This document shows, in pieces, positions 27,501-42,500 of a stretch of DNA of 64,000 bases (positions are counted from its first letter, which is position 1; each line of letters begins with the position of its first letter). A model generated the notes under the pieces. That model worked only from the letters and a program-made list of their open reading frames with translations. It ran no database searches and was not told the DNA's origin. Source of the stretch: an uncultured Lentisphaeraceae bacterium (GTDB lineage: Bacteria > Verrucomicrobiota > Kiritimatiellia > RFP12 > DVOR01); the NCBI GenBank assembly GCA_949289005.1, contig CASEMQ010000001.1, forward strand, positions 1-64,000. The letters are read 5' to 3'. The position numbers and the translations under genes were made by a program.

Positions 27501-30500
27501 CGTCCAGGTTGCCGGCGCCGAGCAGGTCGTCCGGCAGGTCGGTGGCCGAGCCGGCGAGGAAGGCGGCGGCCAGGTTGATCTGGGCCTCGCCGCGGCGGGA
27601 GCCCACCTGGGTGGCGCCGACGGAGAGGAAGGTGACGGGCGCGGTGATGACGCGGCCCTCGTCGTCGGTGCCCACGCCGGCCACCGTCGCGTCGATCTGG
27701 TAGAGGCCGTAGGAGCCGGACTGGCCGAGCAGCTGGGTGTCGCCGCCGACGCCGGCGAGCGCGTTGTTCCAGTAGACGCCCGCGAAGGGCACCGCGCCGC
27801 ACGGGTCGGAATCGGCGTCGATCCACGAGGGGTCGCCCGAGCCCTTGCCGGTGAAGGAGACGTTGAGGGCAGGGTTGGAGGCGGTGGCGTAGACGATGAC
27901 CGCGTTGTCGCGGATCTCGAAGGCGTAGCCGGCCGGGACGTCGGCCGAGACGAGTGCGGTGCCGGCCGAGAGGCCCTCGGGCGCCGCGAGCGTCAGCGTG
28001 GGCACCCAAGCGAAGCTGAGCGCCTGGTCGTCGGCGGGCATCGTCTGGCCCGTGAGGTCATAATGGTAGGTCACGGCCACGGAGCGCGTCTCCAGCGTGC
28101 GCGTGCCGGTCTCCGGGTCCTCCACCCACACGGCGAAGCGCACGGAGGTGAAGGAGGTCTCGCGGTCGAGCACCAGCACGAACTGCGGGGGCACGTTGGT
28201 GGTGTCGGCGTATTCGTCGGGGAGGATGAAGAGCGCCGCCGCGCCGCCGCCGGTCGGCCAATCGCACGGGGTCTTGTCCGGGTCGCCCTCCACGTACCAG
28301 GCGCCGGTGGAATGCCAGGCCACGCGGTAGGTGGTCATCGGGTTCTCCGGGTCGCTCGTGAAGTCGAGCTCGCGCACGTAGTTGGTGACGGAGAGAAGGT
28401 AGAGGCCGTCGCCGCGCACCTCGAGGCCATAGCCGGCCGAGACGAGCGCCTCGTCGAGCGTGAAGGTGGCGGAGCCGGCGCCCTGGACGCCGTCCCACGC
28501 CATCACCTTGACCGGCTCGCGGCCGGCCGCCGAGGGCACCTCGCCCAACGGCTTGACGGTGTAGACGCCGCCGCTCGCGAAGAGCGTGCGGTCGGCGCGC
28601 AGCTGGCGCGTGCCCGTCGGGTCCAGCACCAGGCCGGCGCCGGCCTCGAGGGTGAGGAGCGACATGGAGAGGCCGGCCTCGATGGCGGCGCCCGCGCGCA
28701 CGGTCACCGTGGTGTCGCCGGAGCTCAGCAGGCAATCGCCGCCGAGCGTGCCCTCGCGGATGTCGAGGGTGAAGCCGTTGGGCATCTCGTCGAGCGCCAG
28801 CTCCAAGCGGCCGGGGCCGGTCTTCGTGAAGCCCGCGGTGCCGCCGGCCAGCATCGGCACGGCGATGCGGAGCGTGGAGTTGCTGCCCACGTTGAGGATG
28901 GGATCCTCGAAGGTCGCGTCGCTGCGCTGCCAGCGGCGGAAGAAGGTGGAGGGGTCGCCCTCGATGGTGGCGACAATGCCCTCGGTGAGGAGGCCATAGG
29001 TCTCGGAGGGGATCGGTTCGCCATCCGGGTCCTCCGGGTTCTGCACCAGGGACATGTCGGTCTTCGGGTCGTTCGGGTCGCCGGGGTCGCCCACACCGGC
29101 CACCGTGATGGTGGTGCCCACGCCCAGGAAGAGGCCGCGCAGGTCGGCATTGGTCTTGGAGGGCGCGGACTCGAGACCGTCAAGGATGCGGATGGTCGCG
29201 CCGTCGCCGTTCATGCGGAAGCCATAGGGCGCGTACTGCTGGCCGTTGGAGTTGCTCGCGTAGGCATATTCCACCGCGCAGTCCTTGCCGATGACGATGG
29301 GCTGGTTGCGCACCAGGCTCGTCTGAAGCGCGTTGCTCCAGCCGCCCGGGACGCCGCGGCAGCCGCTGAAGCGGAGCGTGCCGCCGTTCGTCAGCGTGAA
29401 GGACATCCCGCCCTCGACGAAGTTCGAGTCCGAGTTGGTGCGGAAGAGCGCCTGCTCGTCGGCATCCGCGCCGTAGGCGCGAATCATGGAGAACTCCATC
29501 GTGCCGCCGTCCTTCACCGCGAAGGCGCCGGTGAAGGAGTCGTTCCAGTTGGTGCCGTTGAGGGTGCCGCCGAAGCGGAGCGTGCCGCCGCCGATGACGT
29601 TGCCATCCGCGTCCGTCTGGCCGGAGACCGTGATGGTGCCCGTGCCGCTCAGGTGCGTGCCGAAGGCGGAGACGAACTGCGTCTCGCCGGTGTGCAGCAG
29701 CCAGGTCAGGTCGCCGTCGCTGTCGGTGTGCCAGACGCCCTGCGTGGCGACGTTGCTGCCGCCGATGGTGGTGTTCGAGGGGTTGAGCAGGTAGGCCGTG
29801 CGCCCGCCATCCTCGAGCCGCCCGAAGAGGCGGAGCGTGCCGTGGGGCGCCGTGACGCCCTGGGTGCCGTTGCCGGCGGCGATGGGCACGTCCATCGTCG
29901 AGCCGCTGGCGATGACGTAGCGGCTGTTCGCGTCGGGCTCGATGTTCGTGTAGTCCAGGCGGCCGCCGTTCGCGCCCGTCGTGAAGGTGTAGCGGTCGCC
30001 GATGGCGACGGCAATCGAGCCGGGCGTGAGGATGCCGTCCACCGTCACGGTAATCTCGTCGGTGGTGCCGGGGTCGGGGAAGGTCACGGCCGCGCCGTCG
30101 CGGTAGGCCTTGCCGTCGCGCCACGGGCCGGCCAGGCCGTTGGCCCACGTGCCGGAGAGGACGTTCGTGGCGTCCCACGTCACGGCTTCGACCGGGAGCG
30201 GCTCCGCGCCGTCCACGCCGAAGGTCACCGAGCCCAGCGCCGCGTTGATCGACACGGCCTCGGGCGCGAACTCCTGGCCGTTCAGGAAGAAGCGGACGCC
30301 GTCCTTGCCGTCGGGGAAGGCGATCGTCCCGGCGATGCGCGCGGCGTAAGGCAGCGTCGGCGTGCCGTTCACCGTCGCGCGGCAACTCGACCCGGAGCGG
30401 AAGATTACCGTGCCCGACACCGCGTCGCCCGTGTCCTCTTCCTCGCCGCCGTCGTCGATCTCCGTCACCTCGCGGGCGACGATCTGGAGCGCGGCGACGG

Positions 30501-33500
30501 ACCCACGCGAGCCGAAGGAGGGATAGGCGCCCGTGAAATTGGCCGCGAGGCTGAGCTGGAGCGTGGGTTCGGTGCGGTCGCGAAGCACCATCACGTTCAC
30601 GCCCTCGGCCACCGAGGTGAGGCCGGCCACCGCATCGCCCCAGGCGTTCGACCTGTCCGAGGAGTCCACGGTGATTTGGTTGCCGTTGCCGTCGTAGGCG
30701 TAATAGGTCGCCGCGGCCGAGTCGTCCGTGCCCGCGCGCACGCCAAGCGGCGTGAACTTGTTGAGCGGCGTACCCTGCGTGAGGCCCGGCGCGTCGGTGG
30801 CTTGGTAGACATAGACGTCGTAGCCGGCGTCGGCCACCGCCTGCGGCACCGTCAGCGTGATCGTGCGCCCGAAGTCGACGTTCTGCTGGTCGTCCAGATA
30901 ACTCTTGAGGAAGACGGACTCGTTCGCGTCGTAGTTCCACGTGCTGGCGTTCCAGGCGACGGTGACGCCGAAGTCCTTGGCCTCGGGCGAGGCGCCGGAG
31001 ACGCCGACGGTCGCCTCGTCGTAGAAGGTGGGCGTGATTGTGCCGGTGCCGCCGGTGGTGTTGTTCCAGTACTTGCCGAGCGCGGGCACCAACCCCACCA
31101 GATCCGCCTCGCCAACCTGATACTTCTCAGCCTGGGCGTTGAAGTTGACGGAGGCGACGTAGGGCGTCTCGACGGTGGCGCGGGCCGTCGCCGCACGGGT
31201 CGCCACGCGGGAGACGGCGGGGGCGGCCACGCGGGAGGCCGACCGGGCGGCTTGACCGTCGGTCGTCGCGAGGGCGACGAGGTAGGTCGGGCCCTCGGCG
31301 TTCGCGGGAAGCGCCGCCTGCCCGGTCTCGTCGGCGATGACCGACCACGTGTCGTCGCCCTCATAGCGCACCTCAAGCGTCCAGGCGCTCGGCGAGCGCG
31401 GCGCGTAATCACTGCCCCAGAAGGTGTAGGCGTCGAAGCGGATGGGCGCGCCCAGCGTGATGGTGGCGATCATGGGGAAGGCCGCGCCGCCACGCGTGCT
31501 GACGCAATACCACTTGTTGCCGTTGACCGCGCCGCTGGGATAGGTAACGCGCTCGCCGGTCTGGGGGTTCACGGGCGCAAGCGTGCCGGAGGAGCCCGTG
31601 ACGCCGTCGATGAGGGCGTTGACGCGCTCGTTGGCGACAAGATTATTCGTGCCCTCCGCCTCGGCATTCCAGTCGGCGTCGGAATAGTTGGCGGAGATGG
31701 TGGTGCCGAGGGGCCAGGCGACCTGCGTGTCGCCCTCGTAGAGGCAGAGTTCCTGGATGGCCATGCCGTTGTTGGAGTCGCCGCAGTTGGCCGAAACGGA
31801 GAGGCGGATGGCCTCGACCGCGCGCCGGTTCTCGGCGGTCTCGCCGCCCGCGTGGGAGGAGGTGAAGAGCTCGGCCAGGGAGCGGTTGGCCTTGGCGATG
31901 GCCGAAACGTCGCTCGCGGCGAGCGCGCGGTTCCAGAAGGCGAGCTCGTCAAGCCCCTCGTCCTCGCGGAGGTTACGGGAGCCGCCATCGAAGCAGGGGG
32001 CGAACTCGCGGTACCACTGGCCGTCGACGGTGGCGATGTCGTAGTCGGCGGCGGGGAGGGTGGCGGTGGCGGCGGCGACGCCGTCCACGTAGAGGGTGAC
32101 GGTCTGCCCCGCGCGCGTCCAGGCGACGTGGTGCCAATCGGGCTCGGCGGTGAAGGTGCCCTCGGCAGCCGTGACGATGCACTCGTCCGCCTCCGCGCCG
32201 CCGGTGTTGCGGATGGCGAGGCGGAGACCGCCGGTGGAGTTGACCACCTGGAGCGCCCAGCCCTTCAGATGGGAGGCCGCGTCATTCTTGTAGTTGATGC
32301 CGTGGACGAGGAGGCTGTGCCAATCCAGGCAGTCAGTGGCGTTGCCGTTCTCGATGGGGTTGGTGCTGTTGCGGACCCAGACGGAGCAGGTGAAGTCGCC
32401 CGTGCCGGGGGAGAAACGCGTTTGGTCATCGACGCTGAACCCGCCGCCCACACCGAGGCCGTTGCCAAAGACACCCGCGCCGACGACATAGCCGCCCGCG
32501 CCCGAAAGGGCGACGCCGTCGTCGCCGTCGGTAGCGGAAAGGTCGGTGTCGAAGGACCAATACTGCCGGAGGCCCTGGCGGAGGGCTTCGCCGTCCCAGA
32601 CCTCGGTGGTTTCCTGGGCGGCGGTGCCGCGGAAGTTGCGGGCCTCGAAGGCGGCGCCGTCGAGGACGGTGACGGTGGCGTCGCCGATGCCGGAGGCGTT
32701 GGCGACGGCGAGGGTGCCCTCGGTGACGCGAACCTGGCCGTCGCCGGCGTTGGCGGCGTTGAGGAGGAGGGTGGAGAGCGGGCCGGGGGAGATCCAGGTG
32801 GGGTTGCCCGAGCCGCCGGCGAAGGTGACGGGGATGTTGAGGGAGGCGTCGGCGCCGGTGATGGCCTCGCCCAGGACGATGCGGCCGCCCTCGAAGGTGG
32901 TGGTGACGGCGCCGGTGCCGGCCACGGAGAGCCCCTCTTCCATCAGCTCGAGGGTGCCGCGGTCGCGGAAGGTGAGGTCGAGCGTCGCGCCGGAGGCGTG
33001 GGTGCGCAGGCCGTTGAGGCCGAGGGCGAGGGTGGCCTCGCCGGAGATGTCGGCGGTGACGGTGGAGTCCTGGCGCCAGGAGGAGATCATGGTGGCCTCG
33101 AGGCGGCCGCCGGAGACGGCGAGGGTGCCCACGGAGCCGATGGCGGCGTTGTTGTTGAAGAGCAACATGCCGCCCTCGTTGGCGTTGGTGGCGAGGAACT
33201 GCGCCAAGCCGCCGGTCTGGGTGTAGGACCACCGGCCGTCGGTGGAGTTCAGATGGTAGCGCTGGGCGAAGGTGAGGGTGTCGCCGTCCTCGACGAGGAG
33301 ATTGGCGGTGTTGTTCACGGTGGCGTTGGGGCCGGTGCCGTGCTTGAAGGCCAGCGTCATGCCGTCCAGGTCGGCGGTGGCGATGGTGACGGGGTAGTCG
33401 CGGCGGAGGGTGCCGGTGGAGGCGGTGTCGATGGTCAGGCTGGCGGTGCCGTTGTTGTCGAGGTTGGTGACAACGCCGGAGTTCTCGCCGAGCGCGAGGG

Positions 33501-36500
33501 TCGCGCCCTCGGCGATGACGTAGGTCTGGCCGTTATTGTCGAAGGGCCCCTCGAAGCGGCTGAGGCCGAGCGCGGGCGAGTAGGCCACGCCGGCGCAGGG
33601 GAAGTCGACGGTGAGGTCGCGCAGGTAGGCGGCGTTGAGGGCGTTGATGGCCGCGCCGCCGTTGTTGGCGACACGGAGGGTGAGGGAGCCCTCGCCGCGG
33701 GCGGTGATGCGGTCGGCCTCGAAGTTGGCGGGGAGGGTGAGGATGGCCTCGGCGCCGGCGGGCACGGTGAGGGTGAGGGAGCTGTCGGGGTTGCTGGCCC
33801 AGGCGGCCTCGGCGCCGGTCTCGTCGGTGAGGGTGAGGTCGGCGAGGGCGACCGCGCTCGTGCCCTCGGGGAGGGTGGCGGCGTAGTCCTTGCCCTCGGG
33901 GATGTCGGCGGCCTCGGTGGCCTCGATGACCTGGATGGCCGCGAGGCCGGAGTAGGTGCGGCCGTAGGCGAAGGGCGGCAGCGCGATCTCGGCGGTGGGG
34001 GCGGTGAGGACGTCGGTCACCAGGGCGTTGGTGCCCAGGAGAATGGGCTCGGCCACGGTGGTGCGGTCGGTGGAGCCCCAGGCGTCGTCGGCGGGGATGT
34101 CGATGGTGAGGTTGCCGTTGCTGTCGCGGCCCTGGTAGCCCTGGACGTCGCGGCGGACGTAGCCCTCGCGGTCGATGCCGTAGGGCACGCCGTTGACGGT
34201 GACGGGCGCGTAGGCGGCGCCTTCCAGGTCGCCGGAGAAGATGAAGGCCAGGCGATAGGCCGCGAAGGGCACGTTCACCACGCGGAGGGTCTGCTCGCCG
34301 GAGTCGTCGAGCCAGACGCGGAGCATGGGCACGGGGGCCGCGTCGTCGCGGTTGGTGAGCGAGGCGTAGGTGACCACCTGGGTGGGCTGGGTGCCGTCGA
34401 GCGAGGTGGCCTGCTCGCCGGCGGCGCCGCCCACGTCGGCCAGGCGCAGGTCGGCGCTGACGAAGGAGCCCTGCAGGTCGTTCCACGCGGCCAAGGGCAC
34501 GGCGTAGACGCCGGGGTTGGCGGGCGGCGCGACGAGGGGCACGGCGCGCTCGGTGAAGTTGACCGAGACGCTGCGGGCGCGGCGGTCGGAGCGCGCCACC
34601 AGATAAATGCCGTCGGCCGTGCTCTCGACGGTGACGGTGAAGCCGGCGGGCGGCTCGTAGTCGCCCAGGAGCGCGGTCATGCGAAGCGCGGCGTTGCTCT
34701 TGGCCACGCCGGCGCTGACGAGGCAGACGGCGGCGGGCACGTCCTTCACGGCGCCGCGCACGAAGGCGGGCATGGCCTCGGCCCAAGCCGAGAGGTCGAA
34801 GACGAGCTCGGCGCTGACGGTGCAGCTGAGGCCGCGCAGGAGGGTGTGCGGCTCGGTGCCGTCGGCCACGATGACGGTGCGCTGCCCGGCGAAGGACATG
34901 TGCGGCAGGGCCACGCCGCCCTCGCCGACGAGGAGCCGCGCGTCGTTGACCATGCCGGTGAAGGCGTGGTAGGGCCAGGCGTCCACGGCGGACTGGGTGA
35001 GGCGGTAGCCCTCGGGGGCGACGCCGGTGAGGGAGACGTTGAGCTGGCGCTGCACCTCGGCGCCCTCGAGCGCGGCGTAGAGGCCGGAGCCGGCGGGGCC
35101 GGCGGCGTAGCGCACGGTGTAGTCGGTGATGGCGCCGTTGGTGTTGTTGGTGATGCCCATGCCGCGGACCACGGGCTCGGCGCCCGTGACGTAGGTGCCC
35201 AGGAAGAGGGGCGTCAGCGGGAGGACGCGCGAGGCCTCGGCGCGGTCGGGGTCGAGCACCAGGTTGAAGATGACGTTGGAGACGTCGGGCACGCGGGCGG
35301 TGCCGGACATGGCCAGGTAGCCGCCCTCGCTGACGCGCTCGGCCAGCGGGATGCGCACCTCGGTCTCGACGGTGGCGCCGAAGTCGTCCATCGTCAGGAA
35401 GCCGCCGTCCAGCGAGACGTCGCCGCCCATGAGGGAGAGGCGCGGGGTGGCGACGGTGGTGGCCACCTCGAGGGTGCCGCCCTCGACGTCCAGCGCCGGG
35501 AGGGTGCCGGCGTCGCGGTCGGCCAGGCGCAGGGTGCCGCCGCGCAGGATGAGGCGCTCGGTGCCCTCGGGGATGAAGGCATCGTCGGCCAAGGTGAGCG
35601 TGCGGCCCGCGTCGCTGTCGAAGACGGGGTTGCCGGAGATGGCGGTGACCGCGGTGGCGGTGTCGGCATCGAGGGCGAGATCCTCGAGGACGCCCAGCGC
35701 GCCGCCGGTGAAGGTGAGGCTCATGGAGGAGGCGCCGTTGGGGGCGAGGAAGCCGTTGTCGCCCAGGAGCAGGCGGCCGCCGCCGAGGACGATGTCGGCC
35801 GGGTCGGAGCCGTGGACGACCATGCCCTTGACGCGGAGCTCGGCCTCGCCGTTGAGGGTCAGGGTGTGCGAATAGCCGGCGTTGCCGTTGTGGGCGAGCA
35901 CCAGGTTTGCCCGCTCGGCGATGAGGCGGGCGTTGTCGCACAGGGTGGTGGCGGTGGCGATGTTCCAGTTGGCGAACTGCAGGGTGTTGTTGTTGGGCGT
36001 GGCGCCGGTGTGGTTGTTCACCGCGCCGGTGACGGTCACGCTGGCGTTGTCTTCGAGGATGAAGTCAATCGAGCCGCTGGGGGTGTTGGAGTTGCCCAAG
36101 GCGATGCGGCTGAGGCTGGCCTGCGCGCCGTCGCGGAAGCGGAGAACGCCGTTGCCGAAGCAGAGGCCGTCGTTGTTCCCGTCGCCCACACAGACGAGGC
36201 GGACATCGCCGCCGAAGATGACGTTCACGGCGGGGGTGTTCGCGCCGGTGGCATCGACGTCGAGCGTGGCGACACCGCCGGTGAAGAGGATGGTGCCGGC
36301 GTTGCCGCTCAGGATGAGCGCGCCCGTGAAGCCGGCGGCGTACTCCGTCTCGTAGGTGGCGGTCGGCGCGGCGGTCGCGGGGATCTTCTCCGTGCCCACG
36401 GCGTAGTCATAGCGCACGCGGCGCGGCAGGTTGGAGACGTTCCCGGGCAACGTCTCGGCCTCGGAGGCCAAGGCGAAGGTGGCGTCGTTGAGGAAGGTCC

Positions 36501-39500
36501 AGGTGCCGACCGTGAGGCCCTCGCGCGCCTCCGCGGGCCACGTGAGGGCGTTGCCCTGGCCGTAGATCTTGAGGGTGCCCACCTGGTAGGGGTCCTCGTT
36601 CTCGCCCAACGTGCAGAGAAGCCGCGCGTCGGCGTCCAGGCTCAGCTCGGCCACGGAGCCGGCGTCGGGCTTCTCGTCGGTCTCCTCGCCGTTGAGCGTC
36701 CACCGGATGTCGGCCCACTCGACGTCGCCGGCGACGGAGGCGCGAAAGACGCGCGCGGCATCCAGCGCGGGGGCGGCATCCTGGACGAGCTGGACGGCCG
36801 CGACGGTGCCGCGCGCGAGGTCTTCGCCCAAGGCGACGGTACCGTCCAAGAGGGGCGCCCACCAGTTGAGCTCGAAGTCGCCGGAGAGGCCGGGGACGAC
36901 CATCATGTTCACGCCTTCCGTGAGCGCGTCGCCGGCCTGGTTGCGGCCCCACCAATAGGCTTCGTCGACGGGGTTGGCGTCGAACTGGCCGGTGTAGGCG
37001 CCGCCCCACGTGTCGGTGATGTCGACGAGGGCGTTGTTCGCGTCGTAGGTGTAGATGCGGCCATTGACGCGCTTGGGCAGCCAGGCAGGGCAGTCGGTGG
37101 AGTTCTGGTTGGTCCCCACGTAGATGACGGCGGTATAGGCGCCCCAGCTCTCGGGAATCTTGACCTTGAGGGAGGGGTTGGCACCGGTGGAGTTGCCCAG
37201 CGGGCGGTCGTTGGCGAAGGTCGCGAGAAGGGCGCGGGCGGTGTTGGAGCCCTTGCCGTACGTGTTCCAAATGGAGAGGGTGATGCCGTCCTCGACGAGG
37301 GTGGTCGAGGCGCCGGCGGCTGCCTTCTGGGCAATGGGGACGATTTGGAGATCCCAGACGCGGGTCTTGCCGTTATCGCCGGTCTCCAAGGTCGGGTATT
37401 CGTTCCAATATTCCCACCACGTCTGGTAAGGGTCGGGGCCGGAGGCGCCGGAGGTGAGACGACCCTCGTTTTGGGTGCCATTGCCGTCACCGTCGGTGAA
37501 GTCCCAGAAGTTGATGGCGGCGATGCCGACTTCGTCGGGATAGATTTCGGCGGGGAGGGTGATGGTGGCGGTGGCGTCGGTCTCGGTCTGCGTCACCGTG
37601 GCGTTGGCGCCGTGCGGGAGCGGCGCCATCCAGACGCGGATGCGGTCGCCGTCCATCCGCGCCGTGATGAGGTTCGCCGTGATGCCGCCCAAGGGGATGG
37701 CGCGGTAATCGTCGTCCGTCAGCCAGGAGCCGTCGAAGTTCAGCCGCAGCGTGCCCTCGCCCAGGATGCGAATCTGCGAGAGGGTGATGTCGGTCTTGGA
37801 GACGTTGAGCGACACGTCGCCGGGCACCGAGAGGAGCACCAGGGCGTTGGCCGCCGGCTCGTCGGCGCGCTCGCCGGTGGCGGCGTTGGTCCAGGCATCC
37901 TCCTGCACCCAGTTCTCGCCGTCGCCCAGGATGGTGCGGGTGTAGACGGCCAGCTCGCCCACGCGGAAGATCTGGAAGCCGCCGATGCCGCCCATGACGG
38001 CCACGCCGCTGGGCATCTTCCAATCCAGCCCGGGGCCGGCGTCGGGGTCGTCGCTGTCGGAGAACTCGAGGATGAGCGAGCCGTCCGCGCCCACGGAGGC
38101 GGGCGCCTTGATGACGGACGTGCCCTCGCGCTGGCCGTTGGCCACGGTGTTGTAGTTCGACTGGCCCCAGCCGGCGGCCGGGACGTCCTCGGAGGCGACG
38201 AGCTCGCCGTTCACGTAGGTGTAGTAGAGCGAGGAGATGGAGGAGATGACCTTGAGCGGGGAGTTCGCGCGGTTGGTCGTGCTCGAGCCGTAGAGGAGCA
38301 CCTCGTACTGGCCGGCGGGCAGGCCGCTGAAGGTCATGCGCGCCGGGCCGTTGGTGTAGCCCTTCATCATCGTGTCGCCGTAGCTCGAGCGGTACCACGC
38401 GCCGCCCTGGGTGCGGAAGTGCATGGAGACGCCGCTCAGCGTCGTGCCGTCGCCCTTCTTCGGGTCGGTCACCGTGTAATCGGTGACGGTATTGGAGGCC
38501 GAGCCCATCTGGTTCCAGGCGGTGCCGGGGATCTGGTAGCCCTCCATGCCGAAGAGCGTGGAGCTGCCGGTGATGCTGTCCCAGCCGGTGTCGAAGGAGA
38601 GGCTCCAGTAGTCCTCGGAAGAGGCGGCGTTGGCCGTCAGGTAGATGCCGTCGTCGCGCGCCTCGGGCGTGAGCGCGAAGCCCTCGGGCGGGTTGGCGGT
38701 GAGAATGTTGCCACGCCACTCGCCGTCGAGCACCTTCGCGCCGGACTGGTTGCCGAGCGCCTGGCCCACGGTGTCCGCGCCGATGGCGCGCAGGTCGAGC
38801 GTCAGGTTGTTGGAGACCGCGAAGTCGCCCACCGTCGCCGGCATCGTCGCCACCGCGCCGTCCTGCGGCACGGTGTAGGTGAGGTTCGCGCCGTCGAGGC
38901 GGACGAAGCGCGCGGCGAAGGCGTGGTCGGCGAGCGCCTGGAGAATGCTCTCGTAGGTGGCCGGGGCGTTGAGGGTAGCCGCCGCGCTGTGCGTGCCGTC
39001 ATTGACCCACGCCGCGCCCTGGCCCAGGATGTCCGCCCAGTCCTCGGCGGCGGGGTCGAAGAGCGCGGCCGCCGTGTCGCCGCCGTGCCAATGCCACTTG
39101 CCCGTCACGCGGGCCATCGCCATCGCCGGCTGGTTGTCGCGCAACGCGGCGCCCCAAATGGCCAAGTCGTCGATCTGGGCGCCCTGGCCGTTCCAGTTCG
39201 ACAAGCCATTGCCGGGATTGCCGCCACGCCATTGCCCCACCTGCAACGCGGCCATGCGCGCGGAGAAGTCGCCCGTCGCCGTGCCCTTCAGCGCGTTGTC
39301 CACGTAAGCCTTGACGGTGCCGGCGGTGTGGGTGATCAGGACGTAGTGCCAGGCGTCGTCGCCGCCGGGCCCCAAGTCAAAGGTCAGCACCTCGGCCTTG
39401 CCGCCTTCGTCCGCGGCGATACGCCGCCAAAGGGTGAGCGTGTCGGCCTCCGCCCCGGTGGCAAGGGTGAGCGCGCCGAGCGTCGAAGATTCGCCGGTGG

Positions 39501-42500
39501 CGTCGGTCGCGCCAAGGAGGATGACGTTGCGGCCGCAGGCCGCGCCGATGTTCACGTAGGCGCCGAGCGACCAGTCGTCGCTCTCGCTGAAGGCCCAGAC
39601 CGTGCCCGCGCCGTTGGACCACGGCACGCCGGAGGTGATGGCCTGGCCATTCTCGACGTTCTCGACGGTATAGGTGGGCGAACCGCTGGTGAGCGTCGCC
39701 GTGCTCAGCGTGGCATCCGCGGCCAACGCGATCGACCCATCAAAGGCGAAGTGGATGCGCGGCGCGGGGAGGGTCGAGACGTCGCCGACGATGGCGCCGG
39801 CGTTGTTCAGGGTGATGGTGCTGCCGTTGGAGAGGTAGCTGCCCTCGGGCGCGGGCTCGCCCTGCGTGGTGTAGACCGTGAACGCGGCCGCCGGGTCGGC
39901 GCCCAGCACGGTGAAGGTGTAAGGGAAGGGCAGGCGGTCGGCCAAATCGCCGCTCAGGACCAGGCGGTAGTTGCCGGCGGGGATGAAGCCCGCAGGGAAC
40001 CACTTCTCCAGGTCTTCGAGCGTCCGGTAGCGCACCTCGCCGCCCTCTTGGAGGGTGAAGCGGCGGACGGTCGCGTCTTCCTGCGCCACGGCCGCCGGGC
40101 GCGCGGCCTCGGCGGTGCCGGCGGTCTCCAGGTCCACCGCGCCCGAGGCCATCTCGGCATAGCCCGCCGTCAGCGCGCCCGAGCCGGTCTGCGTGAGCGT
40201 GCCGCCCGTCAGCGTCAGCGTCTCGGCGCGCAACGCATGGTCAACAGTCCACGCCAGCGTGCCGGCCTGCAGATCCAGATCCGCGGCGACGCCATCCGGG
40301 AAGCCCGACAGCGTCTGCGAATAGGTTCCCGTCTTGGTGACGGCCACGCGCGTGGCCTCCCCGGCGACGATCGTCCCCGGGAAGGTCGCCTGCGCGACGC
40401 CCGCGAAGGTCAGCCCCGTCAAGGCGCCCAGGTCGAAGGTGCCCGTGCCCGTGAGCGCGCCGAGCGAGAGGACGGTGCCCGTGGGCGCGACGGCCGCGCC
40501 GGAGGCGATCTCCACGCGGGTCTGCGACAAATCGGCCCCTTCGCCCGGCGCGAGCGTGCCGGCCGAGACAAGCAGCTGCCGCGCGCCGACCGCCGCGCCC
40601 TCGATCGCGAGCGCGCCCGCGCCAACCTTCGTGAGGTTGCCCGTGCCCGAGACGGCGCCCGTCAACGCGAAGTCGGCAAGCGCCTCGATCGTGGAATCTG
40701 CCGAGACGGCGATCGCGCCGGAATAGGTGGGCACGCCGGTAACGTGGATTTGGACGGCGGCCAGGCCGCCGCGGCCGGAGCTGTTGGGGAAGCGGATGCG
40801 AAGGGAGCGGTCGGCGCGGTCGCGGAGCACCATGACGTTGGTGCCCTCGGCGACGGTGGAGCGGCCGTCGACGCTGCTGCCCCACCCCGCCGTGCTGCCG
40901 GCGGTGAGCACGCCATCCACGTAGGTATAGGCCACCTCCGTGCCGTCGTCACCCATCACGCGGCGGGCGGAGAAGCTGCCGTTGGAGTCGGTGGAGGAGT
41001 AGAGATAGACGTCGTAGCCCATGCCGGCCACCACCCCGGGGATGTCCATGTTCAGCGTGTAGTCGCCGGTGTCGTCCAGGTAGCCCTTGAGGTAGGAAGT
41101 GGCGTTGGCGGTGTTCTGCCACGTGTTGGCGGTGGACCAACGCAGGGTGCCGGGCTCGGCCTCGAGGAGCGGCGTGGCGCCCGAGACGGTGAGCCGGTCG
41201 GCGGCGTAGAAGGTGAAGGCGGCGGTCTCGCGGTTGGTGGCCTCGTTGCCGCTCTTGCCCCAATAGGCGCCGAGCATCGGCACCAGGCCGGCGGCCTCGG
41301 CATCGCCGGGGGTGCCGGAGTTGGAGCGGAAGTTGTAGGAGGCCGCGGCGCCGTGCAGGGAATTGTCGCTGTTGCGGAGGGTGCCGCCGGCGAGCTCGAG
41401 GGCGTTGGCGCAGGGACAACCGTTGAGGTCGAAGACGCCGCCCGCGGGAACGACGATCGTGGCGGTGCCCAGGTCGGCGGCCAGGTCGAGGGCGAGCGTG
41501 CCGGCCACGTTCACCGTGCCGGCGAAGTCGGGGCTCGCGCCGGAGAAGGTGACGGATTGCCCGGCGGGCACCTCGAGCGTGCCGGCGCCGGCGAGCGCGA
41601 CGGCGTGCCCCGCGCCTTCGGCGCCCAGGAGGCGGAGGGTGGCGCCCGAGGCGATTTCGATCGCGGAGCCCTTGGCGAGGGCAATCGTGCCGGGGTTGAG
41701 GGCGACGGCGCCCGAGGCGACGGTGGCCGAGGAGACGTTCAGCGCGTTGGCGCCGGCAAGCGTCAGCGTGTAGGCGCCGGTGTCGAAGGTGAGTGCGCCG
41801 AGCGTGGGCACGGGCGCGTCGAGCGTCAGCGTGGCGTCGGCCTCGGCGGTCAGCTCCACGGTGGCGACCTCGGGCAGCTCGGTCATCAGCGCGGTGCGCG
41901 TGCCGTCCGCCGTGGTGAGGGTGAGTTCGGAGGCGGCGGTGTCCCCGGTGAGCGTGCCGACCCAAGTCTCCCCGCCATAGATGTCGAGGCGGCCGACAAT
42001 CTGCACGGCGGCGATGGAGGCGCGGGATTGAAGGGTGTCGTCGCGCGTGGGCTGGATTTTGCAGGTGGCGCCGGTGACGCCGGGGATGCGGATGACGTTC
42101 ACGCCCAGTTGCACGGTGTCGCTCTGCGGGTCGCCCCACGGCGTGTGCGTGGCGGCGACGGCGGGCTCGGAGCCGTTCATCGTGTAGTGCGTGGACGCGT
42201 CGTCGTTGAGGATGACCGAGCCGTTGAGGTCCCACGCGTTGGCGGTCATGTAGACGTAGACGTCGTAGGAGGCGTAGGGGATGTCCGTGACGGTGACGTA
42301 GGGCGTGGAGGTGTCGCCGTTCGTGTTGTCGAGCAGGGCGTCGCACAGGAGGTCGTCGGCCGTGTCGGGGCGGGCGTTGCCATCGGTGTCGCGGCCGGCG
42401 ACGGTGACCGTGACAGGGCGGCCCTGGGTGTCGGTGAGCGCGCCCGACCAGTTGATGTTCGTGGTGGAGAACTTCAGGCGGTTCCAGAGGCTGCCCTGGA